A stretch of DNA of 64,000 nucleotides from UBA1479 sp963976055 (GCA_963976055.1 CAXBJB010000005.1:124001-188000); one strand, 5' to 3'. Shown: positions 25,769 to 35,351, counted from the stretch's first letter. Notes: generated by a model not told the origin, from the letters alone. Numbers and translations: made by a program.

Positions 25769-27021
25769 CAGGCGGGGGTGCCCATCAGGCTGCCGGGCCG
25801 CACGCCGGTGATGCGCGTGGCGACGACCGTGCCCTCCGGCGCAGGCGCATCGAGGTGCACGGGCGCGTAGTGGGGGCTGTAGCCCATGGCGTCGCGTTCG
25901 ATCAGCACGGGCACGATCCGCCCCACACTGGATTCCAGGAAACGGGCAAGGTTGGCCGCGCCCTGGCCGCGCAATTCGGCCGCGCGGGCCTTGCGTTCGG
26001 GCACGTCCACGGTCGGCATCTTGGCCGCCGGCGTGCCGTCCCGTTCCGAATAGGGAAAGACGTGAAGATGCACAAGGTCGAGGTCGCGCACGGCAGCAAG
26101 CGTATTGTCGTGCATGGCCTGTGTCTCGGTCGGGAACCCGGCGATCAGGTCGGCGCCCAGAGCCAGGTCGGGGCGCAGCGCCCGGGCCCGTTCGGCGACC
26201 CGGTAGGCGTCGTCGCGGCTGTGGCGGCGCTTCATGCGTTTCAGGACCATGTCGTCCATGGCCTGGAGCGACAGATGCAGATGCGGCATCAGGCGCGCTT
26301 CCTCGGCAATCGCGCGGAACAACTCGTCGTCCATGGCGGCGGGATCGAGCGACGACAGGCGCAGGCGGTCAAGCTCCGGCACGGCCTTGAGCAGACGCCG
26401 CACCAGATGGCCCAGGGTCGGGTTGCCCGGCAGGTCCGTGCCGTAGGAACAGATGTCGACGCCGGTCAGAACGACCTCGCGGTAGCCCTTGGCGACCAGG
26501 GCCCGTACCTGATCGGCGATGGCGCCCATGGCGAGGGAGCGGTTGTTGCCCCGCGCGAAGGGAATGATGCAGAAGGTGCAGCGGTGATCGCAGCCCTGCT
26601 GCACCTGGACGAAGGCGCGGGCGCGGCCGTCGAAACCGTCGATCAGATGGGCCGCGGTTTCCTTGATTTCCATGATGTCGGCGACCTGGATTTCCGGGCC
26701 GTCCGGGTTCCCGAGCGCTGCATAGGCGGCGGGGTCGAGCTTTTCCTCGTTGCCCATGACCCGGTCGACTTCCGGCATGGCCGCGTACTTGGCGGGGTCA
26801 AGCTGGGCCGCGCAGCCGGTCACGATGACCTTGGCCCCGGGGCGGTCGCGGCGCGCGCGGCGGATCGCCTGACGGGCTTGGCGTTCGGCCTCGGCCGTGA
26901 CGGCGCAGGTATTGACGATGATGGTGTCGGCTAGCCCGGCGCGGGCCGCGTTGGCGCGCATGACTTCGCTTTCGAAGGCGTTCAGGCGGCAACCCAGGGT
27001 GATGACATCTGCACCACTCAT
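25768..27021 (-). CDS. mtaB: tRNA t6A37 methylthiotransferase MtaB
   Basis: Radical-SAM enzyme that adds a methylthio group to t6A37 of tRNA. 417 aa. The N-terminal UPF0004 cluster cysteines are C11 (GCRLN), C39 and C70 (VTGCAA); the radical-SAM CX3CX2C is C144, C148 and C151 (GCDHRCTFC). A C-terminal TRAM-like domain ends the protein. MtaB is chosen over MiaB from the GCRLN-AFES start and this gene neighbourhood. Confidence 0.92.
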   Translation of the reverse strand: MSGADVITLGCRLNAFESEVMRANAARAGLADTIIVNTCAVTAEAERQARQAIRRARRDRPGAKVIVTGCAAQLDPAKYAAMPEVDRVMGNEEKLDPAAYAALGNPDGPEIQVADIMEIKETAAHLIDGFDGRARAFVQVQQGCDHRCTFCIIPFARGNNRSLAMGAIADQVRALVAKGYREVVLTGVDICSYGTDLPGNPTLGHLVRRLLKAVPELDRLRLSSLDPAAMDDELFRAIAEEARLMPHLHLSLQAMDDMVLKRMKRRHSRDDAYRVAERARALRPDLALGADLIAGFPTETQAMHDNTLAAVRDLDLVHLHVFPYSERDGTPAAKMPTVDVPERKARAAELRGQGAANLARFLESSVGRIVPVLIERDAMGYSPHYAPVHLDAPAPEGTVVATRITGVRPGSLMGTPA

Positions 27022-27025
27022 GGCA

Positions 27026-27880
27026 TCACGCGCCGGCGGCGGCGCCGTTCAGCAGCCGGGGGTCCAGGGTGCCGGTGAAGCTGGTCGCCACGGGCCCGGT
27101 CAGCAGCACATGGTCATCGGGCAGCCATTCGATGGTCAGGGTGCCGCCGTCGACCACCACGTCGGCCTTGCGACCCGCGATCAGGCCCCGGCGCACGGCG
27201 GCGACCAGGGTCGCGCAGGCGCCCGTGCCGCAGGCCTGGGTCACGCCGGCGCCGCGTTCCCACACCCGCATGCGGATGGACCCATCAGGGCGCAGGCTGG
27301 CGGCTTCGACGTTGGTGAACTGGGGAAACATCTTGTGCTGTTCGATGACGGGGCCGAACACCTCGATCGGCACGGCCTCCGCATCATCGACGAAATAGAC
27401 CGCATGGGGATTGCCCATGGAGACGCAGACCGCATCCTGCAACGGCCCCGCCCCGGCATCGACATGCAGGGTGTCGACGGCCTCGGACAGGGGGATTTCC
27501 CGCCAGTCCAGGCGTGCCGTGCCCATGTCCACGGTAACCAGGCCGTCCTTGCCCTTTTCCGCGTCCAGCAGCCCGGCCCCCGTTTCGACGATCAGATGGT
27601 CGGATGATTTTTCATCCATCAACATGGCGGCGATGCAACGCGTGCCGTTGCCGCAGGCCAGCGATTCCCCGCCGTCGGAATTATGGAACCGCACGAACAC
27701 GTCGGCGATGTCCGAGCGCGGCCGTTCCAGCACGATCAGCTGGTCGCAGCCGACGCCGCGCCGGCGGTCGGCGATGGCCGCGGCCTGACCGGCGGTCAGG
27801 GGCATCGGCGTCTCGCGGGCGTCCAGCACCACGAAGTCGTTGCCCAGGCCATGCATCTTTATGAAAGGCACCTGTTCCAT
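27026..27880 (-). CDS. dapF: Diaminopimelate epimerase
   Basis: Converts LL- to meso-diaminopimelate for lysine and peptidoglycan synthesis. 284 aa. The start KMHGLGNDFVVLD is diagnostic; the catalytic cysteines are C76 (ACGNGTRC) and C217 (ACGTGACAT). Four bases separate its stop from the mtaB start; dapF-mtaB-ftsY is a common alphaproteobacterial operon. Confidence 0.96.
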   Translation of the reverse strand: MEQVPFIKMHGLGNDFVVLDARETPMPLTAGQAAAIADRRRGVGCDQLIVLERPRSDIADVFVRFHNSDGGESLACGNGTRCIAAMLMDEKSSDHLIVETGAGLLDAEKGKDGLVTVDMGTARLDWREIPLSEAVDTLHVDAGAGPLQDAVCVSMGNPHAVYFVDDAEAVPIEVFGPVIEQHKMFPQFTNVEAASLRPDGSIRMRVWERGAGVTQACGTGACATLVAAVRRGLIAGRKADVVVDGGTLTIEWLPDDHVLLTGPVATSFTGTLDPRLLNGAAAGA

Positions 27881-27928
27881 GGATGGCTACATAGGCCCGA
27901 CGGGCCCAGAAGTCCATGGCCTTCGCCG

Positions 27929-28588
27929 TCAGGACCCGAAGGCCGCGAGGAACGAATGGGCAAGGAACGCCTGATGTTCGGGGCCGTAGGCATGGCCCGC
28001 GCCGACCGGGCAGACGCGCCGCGCCAGACAGCCGCCGGCCATGCAGTCCGCGCCTTCGGCCGACCGCAGGTGGCCCAGGCAGGCCGCAAGATCGAACCCC
28101 TTGTCGCCGAAGGCGTCCACCGGACAGGCCGACAGGCACGGCCGGCCGGCGCAGCCGTCGCAGGGATGGGTGGTCGCAGGCGGCGGGCCCAGGTCGATAA
28201 TCCCGCCAAACAGCAGCGCCCCGCGGTAGCTGTGCCACAGGCCGAATTCGGGATGGGTGAGTGGGCCGATGGGCGACGGCCGCAACCCTTCCGCCCGCAT
28301 GGCCCATTGCTGGAACGGATGATGGGGCGGGCCGCCGAAGGGATAGACCACGCGGGCGTCCAGGTCCGCCGCCACCGGCGCCAGCACCCGTTCCGTCCAG
28401 GCATCCAGGGGGTCAGGCTCGTCCCGGCGATCGGCCTTGAAATGGGGCCACAGGCGCCCGCCCAGATCGCCGACCAGGATCAGGGTCCGGGGCGCGCCCG
28501 GCACGGCGTCTTCCGCCGCCGGATGGAACCCGCCCCGCAGGGCAAGGCCCGTGGCCGCGATGCGGCGTTGTACCGTGGTCAGGTCCAT
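27929..28588 (-). CDS. 4Fe-4S ferredoxin-type protein
   Basis: 219 aa. The C-terminal third is Cys-rich: CDGCAGRPCLSACPV gives one cluster motif, and CLGHLRSAEGADCMAGG with CLARRVCPVG could hold a second. The N-terminal part, with TLILVGDLGGRLWPHF and PYPFGG-like VYPFGGPP, recalls the QueG/reductive-dehalogenase-like ferredoxin group without its cobalamin domain. The ATG at 28588 is chosen for GGGAGG upstream. Role unknown; same direction as dapF, 48 bases away. Confidence 0.75.
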   Translation of the reverse strand: MDLTTVQRRIAATGLALRGGFHPAAEDAVPGAPRTLILVGDLGGRLWPHFKADRRDEPDPLDAWTERVLAPVAADLDARVVYPFGGPPHHPFQQWAMRAEGLRPSPIGPLTHPEFGLWHSYRGALLFGGIIDLGPPPATTHPCDGCAGRPCLSACPVDAFGDKGFDLAACLGHLRSAEGADCMAGGCLARRVCPVGAGHAYGPEHQAFLAHSFLAAFGS

Positions 28589-28628
28589 GACTGCGTTTGT
28601 CCTCCCGGCAGGTTCAGGGGTCAAGACG

Positions 28629-29027
28629 TCAGGCGGTTTCCTCCGCCGCCCGCGCCAGGGCGCGGATCGCCTCGGTTATACTGCGGCGCAACCGTGGGTC
28701 GCGGATGCGCGCAAGCTGGCGCAGGAAGTCCTCGGCCTCGCCCGCGAAGACCTTCGCCTCACCAACGCTGATGTCCGGCCCTGGCCAGATCCGGTCAGCG
28801 CCGTCGAACAGGTCGGCGGGATCGCAGTCGAACAACCCCGCCAAAATCAGGATTTCAACTGCCTTGGCCTCGGTCAAACCAGTTTCCCGGTTGGTATAGG
28901 CCTGCACGGAAAGACCGAGCGCACTGGCGGCGGCGGCGCGAGAAACGCCGCTCCGTTCGCGAAGCGCCTGTAGCCGCGCGCCGATATGTGAAGCCAGTTT
29001 CCTGTCGTCCGTACCGTCCGTCGCCAT
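28629..29027 (-). CDS. XRE-family helix-turn-helix regulator
   Basis: 132 aa. The HTH at about residues 12-66 (IGARLQALRERSGVSRAAAA then LGLSVQAYTNRETGLTEAK) is of the Cro/C1 type; the C-terminal half (FLRQLARIRDPRLRRSITEA) is helical and probably dimerises. A soluble DNA-binding protein with no obvious target, though it is next to the 4Fe-4S gene in the same direction. The AT-rich 5' flank (about 29060-29110) could hold its own operator. Confidence 0.85.
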   Translation of the reverse strand: MATDGTDDRKLASHIGARLQALRERSGVSRAAAASALGLSVQAYTNRETGLTEAKAVEILILAGLFDCDPADLFDGADRIWPGPDISVGEAKVFAGEAEDFLRQLARIRDPRLRRSITEAIRALARAAEETA

Positions 29028-29333
29028 GTGCCGCCCAGAAATTCGCGCTGTATCCAGTCAGGTTGAAACTTTTGGTTGTATATAGCGTAGTATTTTTATT
29101 CCTATAGCATGGGCCGCCGCATTCGCAAGCCTTTCAAATATGCAGCAGGGCCAGCCGGCGGTTGACTTCCGGGGCCGCGGTCCATAGATTGCGCGCCGAC
29201 ATTCCACTGGGTGTACGGATCATTCCGTCCCGAGGGGCGACGCCAGTCCGCGAGTTTCGCGCACTGGCGCGTTTGCCGTTGGGCATTTGATGTGGGTTTT
29301 TGAGTTTGGACCGAAAAGGGTAATCAGGCGCAT
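29028..29333. other. Intergenic region between XRE regulator and ffh
   Basis: 306 bases with no supported gene. It is AT-rich near 29065-29110 (TATATAGCG, TATTTTTATTCC), probably the XRE promoter. It holds a hairpin at 29241-29269: CGCCAGT pairs with ACTGGCG around an inner CGCG/CGCG stem with loop AGTTT. No T-run follows, so it is not a clear terminator; it may lie in the ffh leader. Confidence 0.6.
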
Positions 29334-30707
29334 ATGTTCGAGTCTCTAAGCGAACGCCTGTCCGGCATTTTCGACGGCCTGAAGCGGCGCGGCGCCTTGA
29401 AGGAAGCCGACGTCGAGGCGGCGCTGCGCGAAATCCGCGTCGCCCTGCTGGAAGCCGACGTCGCCCTGCCCGTGGTCAAGGACTTCATCGACGGCGTCAA
29501 GGAACAGGCCGTCGGCCAGAACGTCCTGCGCTCCGTCACGCCGGGCCAGATGGTCGTCAAGATCGTCCACGACGCCCTGGTCGGGATGCTGAGCCCCGCC
29601 GATCCCGAAGACGCCGGCCTGGCCATCCACGGCAATCCGCCGCAGGCGATCCTGATGGTCGGCCTGCAGGGCTCGGGCAAGACGACGACCAGCGCCAAGA
29701 TCGCCAAACGTCTGGTCGAACGGGAAAAGAAACGCGTGCTGATGGCGTCGCTCGACGTCTATCGCCCGGCCGCCCAGCAGCAGTTGCAGGTTTTGGGCGA
29801 GCAGACGGGCATACCCGTAATGACCCCGGTGCTGGGCGAACTGCCGGTTGCCATCGCCAACCGGGCCATGGAAACGGGCCGCCGCGAAGGCTATGACGTG
29901 GTCATCCTGGATACCGCCGGACGCTTGGCGCTCGACCAGGAGATGATGACCGAGGTCATCAACGTGCGCATGGCCGCCGGGCCGTCCGAGGTTCTGCTGG
30001 TCGCCGACGCCATGACCGGCCAGGACGCGGTCAATCTGGCCAAGGAATTCAACGACCGGGTCGGCATCACCGGCATCGTGCTGACCCGCGTCGACGGCGA
30101 CGGCCGCGGCGGCGCGGCCCTGTCCATGCGCCAGGTCACCGGCAAGCCGATCAAGCTGATGGGCACCGGCGAAGGCGTCGACGCGATCGACGGCTTCGAC
30201 GCCAACCGGGTCGCCGGATCGATCCTGGGCATGGGCGACGTCGTCGGCCTGGTCGAAAAAGCCGCCCAGGTGGTCGAGCAGGAAGACGCCGAGAAGCTCG
30301 CCAAGAAGATGATGAAGGGCCAGTTCACCCTGGAAGACATGGGTGAACAGTTCAAGCAGCTGCGCAAGATGGGCTCCCTCGACGGCATCCTGGGCATGCT
30401 GCCGGGTGCCGCCAAGGTCAAGAACGCCTTCAACCAGCATAACGTGGACGACAAGATGATCGCCCGCCAGGAAGCCATCATCCTGTCCATGACGCCGAAG
30501 GAACGGCGCAATCCCAAGGAAATCAACGGCTCGCGCCGCAAACGTATCGCCGCCGGTTCCGGCACTTCGGTGCCCGAGGTCAACCGGCTTCTGAAACAGC
30601 ATCGCCAGATGGCCGACATGATGAAGAAAGTCGGCAAGAAGGGCGGCCTCAAGGGCCTCATGGGCGGCATGCCGCCCGGCATGATGCCTCCCGGCATGCC
30701 CCGGTAA
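29334..30707 (+). CDS. ffh: Signal recognition particle protein Ffh
   Basis: SRP GTPase that binds signal peptides and 4.5S RNA. 457 aa: N domain about 1-90, G1 GLQGSGKTTT (110-119), DTAGRL and TRVDGDGRGG in the G domain, and a methionine-rich M domain (about 300-457, ending in repeated MPPGM). First gene of the ffh-rpsP-rimM-trmD-rplS run, the usual alphaproteobacterial order. The 4.5S RNA gene is not in the window. Confidence 0.97.
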   Translation: MFESLSERLSGIFDGLKRRGALKEADVEAALREIRVALLEADVALPVVKDFIDGVKEQAVGQNVLRSVTPGQMVVKIVHDALVGMLSPADPEDAGLAIHGNPPQAILMVGLQGSGKTTTSAKIAKRLVEREKKRVLMASLDVYRPAAQQQLQVLGEQTGIPVMTPVLGELPVAIANRAMETGRREGYDVVILDTAGRLALDQEMMTEVINVRMAAGPSEVLLVADAMTGQDAVNLAKEFNDRVGITGIVLTRVDGDGRGGAALSMRQVTGKPIKLMGTGEGVDAIDGFDANRVAGSILGMGDVVGLVEKAAQVVEQEDAEKLAKKMMKGQFTLEDMGEQFKQLRKMGSLDGILGMLPGAAKVKNAFNQHNVDDKMIARQEAIILSMTPKERRNPKEINGSRRKRIAAGSGTSVPEVNRLLKQHRQMADMMKKVGKKGGLKGLMGGMPPGMMPPGMPR

Positions 30708-30791
30708 TCCGGCATCACGTAACCCGCAATCAAGACAACCCGAACATCAACCCATTTCGAGACATCAGACCAGACAAGGATTGAACAGAAC

Positions 30792-31280
30792 ATGTCAGTG
30801 AAAATCAGGCTCGCCCGGGGCGGCGCCAAGAAGCGCCCCTACTACCAGATCGTCATCGCCGACAGCCGCCGCGCGCGCGACGGCAAGTTCATCGAGCGCG
30901 TGGGCTCCTACAACCCCATGCTGCCCAAGGACAACCCCGATCGGATCAAGCTGAACGAAGAACGCATCAAGCATTGGCTCGGCGTCGGCGCCCAGCCGAC
31001 CGACCGCGTGCACCGTTTCCTGGGTGCCGCCGGTCTGACCGACGCGCGTCCGGCCCCGGAAAACCAGACCAAACGCGCGGCGCCGAAGGCCAAAACGGTC
31101 GAGCGCATGAAGGAACGCGAAGACAAGCTGAAGGCGGCAGAAGAAGCAGCGGCCGCGGCAGCGGCGGCCCCGGCCGAAGCGGAAGCACCGGCCGAAGCGG
31201 AAGCCCCGGCGGAAGAAGCCACGGCCGAAGCGCCGGCTGAAGAAGCCCCGGCGGAACAGGCAGAGGAGACGAAGGAGTAG
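30792..31280 (+). CDS. rpsP: 30S ribosomal protein S16 with acidic C-terminal extension
   Basis: The first 85 residues (SVKIRLARGGAKKRPYYQIV) are canonical S16. At 162 aa it is nearly twice the usual 80-90. From about residue 90 it becomes Lys-rich (RMKEREDKLKAAEE) and then Ala-Glu-Pro-rich with APAEAEAPAEE repeats to the end. Alphaproteobacterial S16 proteins often have A/E tails, so this is probably real. A repeated DNA segment at about 31174-31215 encodes it. Confidence 0.95.
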   Translation: MSVKIRLARGGAKKRPYYQIVIADSRRARDGKFIERVGSYNPMLPKDNPDRIKLNEERIKHWLGVGAQPTDRVHRFLGAAGLTDARPAPENQTKRAAPKAKTVERMKEREDKLKAAEEAAAAAAAAPAEAEAPAEAEAPAEEATAEAPAEEAPAEQAEETKE

Positions 31281-31318
31281 CCGGCGAAGCGCGTCACGAG
31301 CGTCAGGGTGATCGGACC

Positions 31319-31876
31319 ATGACGGGCGACGAAGGGAAAACCCCGGAGCGGGTCTGTCTCGGCGTCATCGTCGGGGCCAGGGGCCTGAAGGGCGACCTCA
31401 AGGTCAAGAGTTTCGCCCAGGTTCCGGAAGACCTCACCGCCTATGGTCCGCTGGAGGACGAAACCGGCAACCGCCGGATCGACCTGCGGGTGACCGGCCA
31501 GACCAAGGATGTTCTAATCGCCCGCGCCGAGGGTGTCGGCGACCGCACGGCGGCGGACAAGCTGAAGGGCCTGCGTCTTTTCGTGGACCGCGATCGGCTG
31601 CCGCCCCCCGACGAGGACGAATATTATTATTCGGACCTGATCGGGCTGGCGGTCGAGGCCCCCCAGGGCAACCTGGGCACGATCCGCCAGGTGTTCGATT
31701 TCGGCGCCGGCGACGTGCTGGAGATCGCGGGCGGGGATTTCGGAACGGTCATGGTGCCCTTTACCCGGGCCATCGTGCCGGTGGTGGACATCGAGGGCGG
31801 CCGGTTGGTGATCGATCCGCCGGACGGGCTGCTGGACGACAACGGACCGGATGAAAGCGGGCAGGACGCGCAATGA
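31319..31876 (+). CDS. rimM: Ribosome maturation factor RimM
   Basis: Assists 30S head assembly and binds S19. 185 aa: N-terminal RimM domain from about residue 13 (CLGVIVGARGLKGDLKVKSF) and C-terminal PRC-barrel from about 100 (EYYYSDLIGLAV). Its TGA overlaps the trmD ATG (ATGA at 31873). Confidence 0.95.
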   Translation: MTGDEGKTPERVCLGVIVGARGLKGDLKVKSFAQVPEDLTAYGPLEDETGNRRIDLRVTGQTKDVLIARAEGVGDRTAADKLKGLRLFVDRDRLPPPDEDEYYYSDLIGLAVEAPQGNLGTIRQVFDFGAGDVLEIAGGDFGTVMVPFTRAIVPVVDIEGGRLVIDPPDGLLDDNGPDESGQDAQ

Positions 31877-32571
31877 GCGGCTGGACGGCCAAGGTACTGA
31901 CGATCTTCCCGGAAATGTTCCCGGGACCGCTTGGCTGCTCGCTTGCCGGAACGGCGCTTGAAAAGGGCATCTGGGCCCTGGAAACGGTGGACATTCGCGA
32001 CTTTGCAAGCGATAAACACCGCTCCGTGGACGATGCCCCCTTTGGCGGCGGCCCCGGCATGGTGATGCGGCCCGACGTGGTCGACGGCGCCATCCGGAAC
32101 GCCCGGGAAGGCGCTGCGGATCTGCCGTTGATCTATCTGACCCCCCGGGGCCGGCCATTGGGCCAGAAACGGGTGGCGGAATTGGCGGCGGGGCCTGGGA
32201 TGATCCTGCTGTGCGGTCGGTTCGAGGGCGTCGACCAACGGGTGCTGGAAGCCCAGGACGCGGAAGAGATATCGCTCGGCGATTTCGTCCTGTCGGGGGG
32301 CGAGCCGGCGGCCCTGGTGGTGTTGGATGCCTGCCTTCGTCTGTTGCCGGGCGTGATGGGCAAGGACGCATCGCTGGAGGAAGAGAGTTTCGAGCGGGGA
32401 TTGCTGGAGTATCCCCACTACACGCGGCCCCAGGAATGGCAGGGCCGCAAGGTGCCGGAGGTTCTGGTCTCCGGGCACCACGAAAAAATCGCAGCCTGGC
32501 GCCAGCGCCAGGCGGAGGAAATCACCCGCGACCGGCGGCCCGATCTTTGGGCGGCGCACGAGCGGACCTAG
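31873..32571 (+). CDS. trmD: tRNA (guanine-37-N1)-methyltransferase TrmD
   Basis: SPOUT-class SAM-dependent enzyme that makes m1G37 in tRNA to prevent frameshifting. 232 aa. FGGGPGMVM, the SAM-knot loops LCGRFEGVDQRV and ISLGDFVLSGGEPAAL, and the C-terminal RPDLWA are all present. Translationally coupled to rimM. Confidence 0.97.
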   Translation: MSGWTAKVLTIFPEMFPGPLGCSLAGTALEKGIWALETVDIRDFASDKHRSVDDAPFGGGPGMVMRPDVVDGAIRNAREGAADLPLIYLTPRGRPLGQKRVAELAAGPGMILLCGRFEGVDQRVLEAQDAEEISLGDFVLSGGEPAALVVLDACLRLLPGVMGKDASLEEESFERGLLEYPHYTRPQEWQGRKVPEVLVSGHHEKIAAWRQRQAEEITRDRRPDLWAAHERT

Positions 32572-32616
32572 GAATTGCCGGCGACGGCAGAGCGTTTGTA
32601 AGGAAAGGTTTGAACC

Positions 32617-33093
32617 ATGAACATGATTGAACAACTGGATCAGGAACAGATTGCCCGCCTGACCGGCGACAAGGAAATGCCGAAGTTCGCCCCGGGCGAC
32701 ACGATCCGCGTCAACGTCCGCGTCGTCGAAGGCGAGCGGACCCGTCTGCAGGCCTTCGAGGGCGTGTGCATCGCGCGCAAGAACGCCGGTGTCAACTCGG
32801 CCTTCACCGTACGCAAGCTGAGCTACGGCGAAGGCGTGGAACGCGTGTTCCCGGTGTATTCCCCGAACGTCGACTCGGTCGAGGTCGTGCGCCGTGGTGA
32901 CGTCCGCCGGGCCAAGCTGTACTATCTTCGGGGCCTGACCGGTAAGGCCGCGCGTATCGCGGAAAAGACCGACGGGTTCTCGGGCAAGGTGTCGCAGGAA
33001 GAAAAGAAGGCCGCGCGCGAAGCCAAGGCCAACCGCGACGAAGCGTCGACAAAAAAAGGCGGCAAGAAAAAGTCCGCCGAACAGGAAGCCTAG
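32617..33093 (+). CDS. rplS: 50S ribosomal protein L19 with basic C-terminal extension
   Basis: Core L19 (FAPGDTIRVNVRVVEGERTR, GVERVFPVYSPNVDSVEV) covers residues 20-115. At 158 aa it exceeds the usual 115-120 because of a Lys/Ala/Glu-rich tail ending KKGGKKKSAEQEA. L19 lies at the 30S/50S interface. Last gene of the translation cluster. Confidence 0.96.
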   Translation: MNMIEQLDQEQIARLTGDKEMPKFAPGDTIRVNVRVVEGERTRLQAFEGVCIARKNAGVNSAFTVRKLSYGEGVERVFPVYSPNVDSVEVVRRGDVRRAKLYYLRGLTGKAARIAEKTDGFSGKVSQEEKKAAREAKANRDEASTKKGGKKKSAEQEA

Positions 33094-33259
33094 GCCGAGG
33101 AATAGGCCCCCGGGGGATACCCCAAGGGACTTTTCCAAGGTTGGCATGCAGGACCCGGTTTGTTGCGGCCGGGCCCGCACGCCACATATAAATAACTTAA
33201 AGGAACCGCAGCGCCGTCGGGGGCCGGCGTTCGTGCACACGTCGGAGGATATAACACCC

Positions 33260-34660
33260 ATGGCACAACCGAAAACGCTGTTCGAGAAGATCTGGGACAG
33301 CCATCTGGTCGAAGTACAGGAAGACGGCACCTGCCTGCTGTACATCGACCGGCACCTGACCCACGAGGTCACCAGCCCCCAGGCTTTCGAAGGTCTGCGT
33401 AATGCCGGCCGCAAGGTCCGCCGCCCGGATCTGACGCTCGCCGTCGCCGACCACAACGTCCCGACCAAGCGGGGCGAAACCATCGACAATCCGGAATCGG
33501 CGCTGCAGCTGGAAATGCTGACCAAGAACTGCGCGGAATTCGGCGTGCCTTTGTTCGACATGGGTGACGTCCGCCAGGGCATCGTCCACGTGATCGGCCC
33601 GGAACAGGGATTCACCCTGCCCGGCACCACCATCGTCTGCGGCGACAGCCACACGGCGACCCACGGCGCCTTCGGCGCGCTCGCCTTCGGCATCGGCACG
33701 TCCGAGGTCGAACATGTGATGGCGACCCAGACCCTGCTGCAATCGCCGTTGAAGAACATGCGCATCACGGTCGATGGCGACCTGCCGTTCGGCTGCACGG
33801 CCAAGGATCTGATTCTGGCGATCATCGGCAAGATCGGCACCGCCGGCGGCACCGGCCACGTCATCGAATACGCCGGCAAGGCGATCCGCGACCTGTCCAT
33901 GGAGGGCCGCATGACCGTGTCCAACATGACCATCGAAGGCGGTGCCCGCGCCGGCCTGATCGCGCCGGACGAAACCACCTTCGAGTATCTGAAGGGCCGT
34001 CCCATGTCGCCCAAGGGCGCCACATGGGAAGCCGCCGTCGCCTATTGGAAGACGCTGCCGTCGGACCCGGGTGCAACCTACCAAAAAGAAGTCACGATGG
34101 ACGCGTCCCATATCGAACCGCAGGTCACCTGGGGCACCAGCCCGGAAGACGTCGTACCGATTTCCGCCGTCGTGCCCGGACCCGGCGATTTCGCCAATCC
34201 GGACAAGCAGGAATCGGTCAAGATGGCGCTCAACTACATGGGCCTGGAACCGGGTACCCGCATGGAAGACATCAAGATCGACTACATGTTCGTGGGGTCC
34301 TGCACCAACGGACGGATCGAGGACATCCGCGCCGTCGCCGAGGTCGCCAAGGGCCGGAAGGTCGCCGACCATGTAACGGCCCTGATCGTTCCCGGATCGG
34401 GTCTGGTCAAGGAACAGGCCGAACAGGAAGGCCTGGACAAGATCCTTCTGGAAGCCGGCTTCGAATGGCGTGAGCCGGGCTGTTCCATGTGCCTGGCCAT
34501 GAACGAGGACAGGGTGCCCGCGGGCATGCGTTGCGCCTCCACGTCGAACCGCAACTTCAAGGGCCGCCAGGGTGCGGGTGCGCGCACCCACCTGGTCAGC
34601 CCGGCGATGGCGGCGGCGGCGGCCGTTACCGGTCATCTGGCCGACGTGCGCAAGCTCTGA
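33260..34660 (+). CDS. leuC: 3-isopropylmalate dehydratase large subunit
   Basis: Aconitase-family catalytic subunit of leucine biosynthesis (with LeuD). 466 aa. The ATG at 33260 follows GGAGG at 33244-33248. The 4Fe-4S ligands are C348 (GSCTNGRIED), C408 and C411 (GCSMCLAMN), with GDSHTATHGAFGALAFGIG earlier. About 165 bases of leader separate it from rplS, with no leucine-codon leader peptide seen. Confidence 0.97.
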   Translation: MAQPKTLFEKIWDSHLVEVQEDGTCLLYIDRHLTHEVTSPQAFEGLRNAGRKVRRPDLTLAVADHNVPTKRGETIDNPESALQLEMLTKNCAEFGVPLFDMGDVRQGIVHVIGPEQGFTLPGTTIVCGDSHTATHGAFGALAFGIGTSEVEHVMATQTLLQSPLKNMRITVDGDLPFGCTAKDLILAIIGKIGTAGGTGHVIEYAGKAIRDLSMEGRMTVSNMTIEGGARAGLIAPDETTFEYLKGRPMSPKGATWEAAVAYWKTLPSDPGATYQKEVTMDASHIEPQVTWGTSPEDVVPISAVVPGPGDFANPDKQESVKMALNYMGLEPGTRMEDIKIDYMFVGSCTNGRIEDIRAVAEVAKGRKVADHVTALIVPGSGLVKEQAEQEGLDKILLEAGFEWREPGCSMCLAMNEDRVPAGMRCASTSNRNFKGRQGAGARTHLVSPAMAAAAAVTGHLADVRKL

Positions 34661-34687
34661 CCCCCGTTCGCAGAAGGAATCGTTCAA

Positions 34688-35314
34688 ATGGAAAAGTTCA
34701 CCAAGCTGACGGGTGTCGCGGCACCCATGGACATGATCAACATCGACACCGACATGGTCATTCCCAAGCAGTTCCTGAAAACCGTCAAGCGCGACGGCCT
34801 GGGCAAGCATCTATTCCACGAAATGCGCTATGATGCCGACGGCAACGAGAATCCGGATTTCGTGCTCAACAAACCGGCCTACCGGAACGCGGAAATCATC
34901 GTCGCCGGCGACAACTTCGGCTGCGGCTCGTCCCGCGAGCATGCCCCCTGGGCGCTCAAGGATTTCGGCATCAAATGCGTGATCTCCACGTCCTTCGCCG
35001 ACATCTTCTACAACAACAGCTTCAAGAACGGCATGCTGCTCATCAAGGTGTCCAAGGAAAACCTGGACAAGCTGATGGACGATGCCGACCGGGGCGCCAA
35101 CGCGACCCTGACCATCGACCTGGAGAACCAGACCATCTCCGGGCCCGACGGCGGCCAGATCTCGTTCGACATCGACCCCTTCAAGAAGCATTGCCTGATC
35201 AATGGTCTGGACGACATCGGCCTGACCGAACAGAAGGTGAAGAAGATCGACAGCTTCGAGGAAACCCGCGAGGCCGCGCAGCCCTGGATCGCGGGTGCCG
35301 CGACCGTCAGCTGA
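34688..35314 (+). CDS. leuD: 3-isopropylmalate dehydratase small subunit
   Basis: Small swivel-domain subunit, 208 aa. The signature GDNFGCGSSREHAPWAL is at about residues 76-92, with MDMINIDTDMVIPKQF near the N-terminus. It begins 27 bases after leuC. Confidence 0.97.
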   Translation: MEKFTKLTGVAAPMDMINIDTDMVIPKQFLKTVKRDGLGKHLFHEMRYDADGNENPDFVLNKPAYRNAEIIVAGDNFGCGSSREHAPWALKDFGIKCVISTSFADIFYNNSFKNGMLLIKVSKENLDKLMDDADRGANATLTIDLENQTISGPDGGQISFDIDPFKKHCLINGLDDIGLTEQKVKKIDSFEETREAAQPWIAGAATVS

Positions 35315-35351
35315 GCCACACGACAAAAATCAAAGACGAGGAAACCAGCCC

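Noticed and set aside
31627..34023. Antisense open frame of 798 codons
   Set aside because: Opposite rimM, trmD, rplS and leuC, all certain genes; low-complexity translation.
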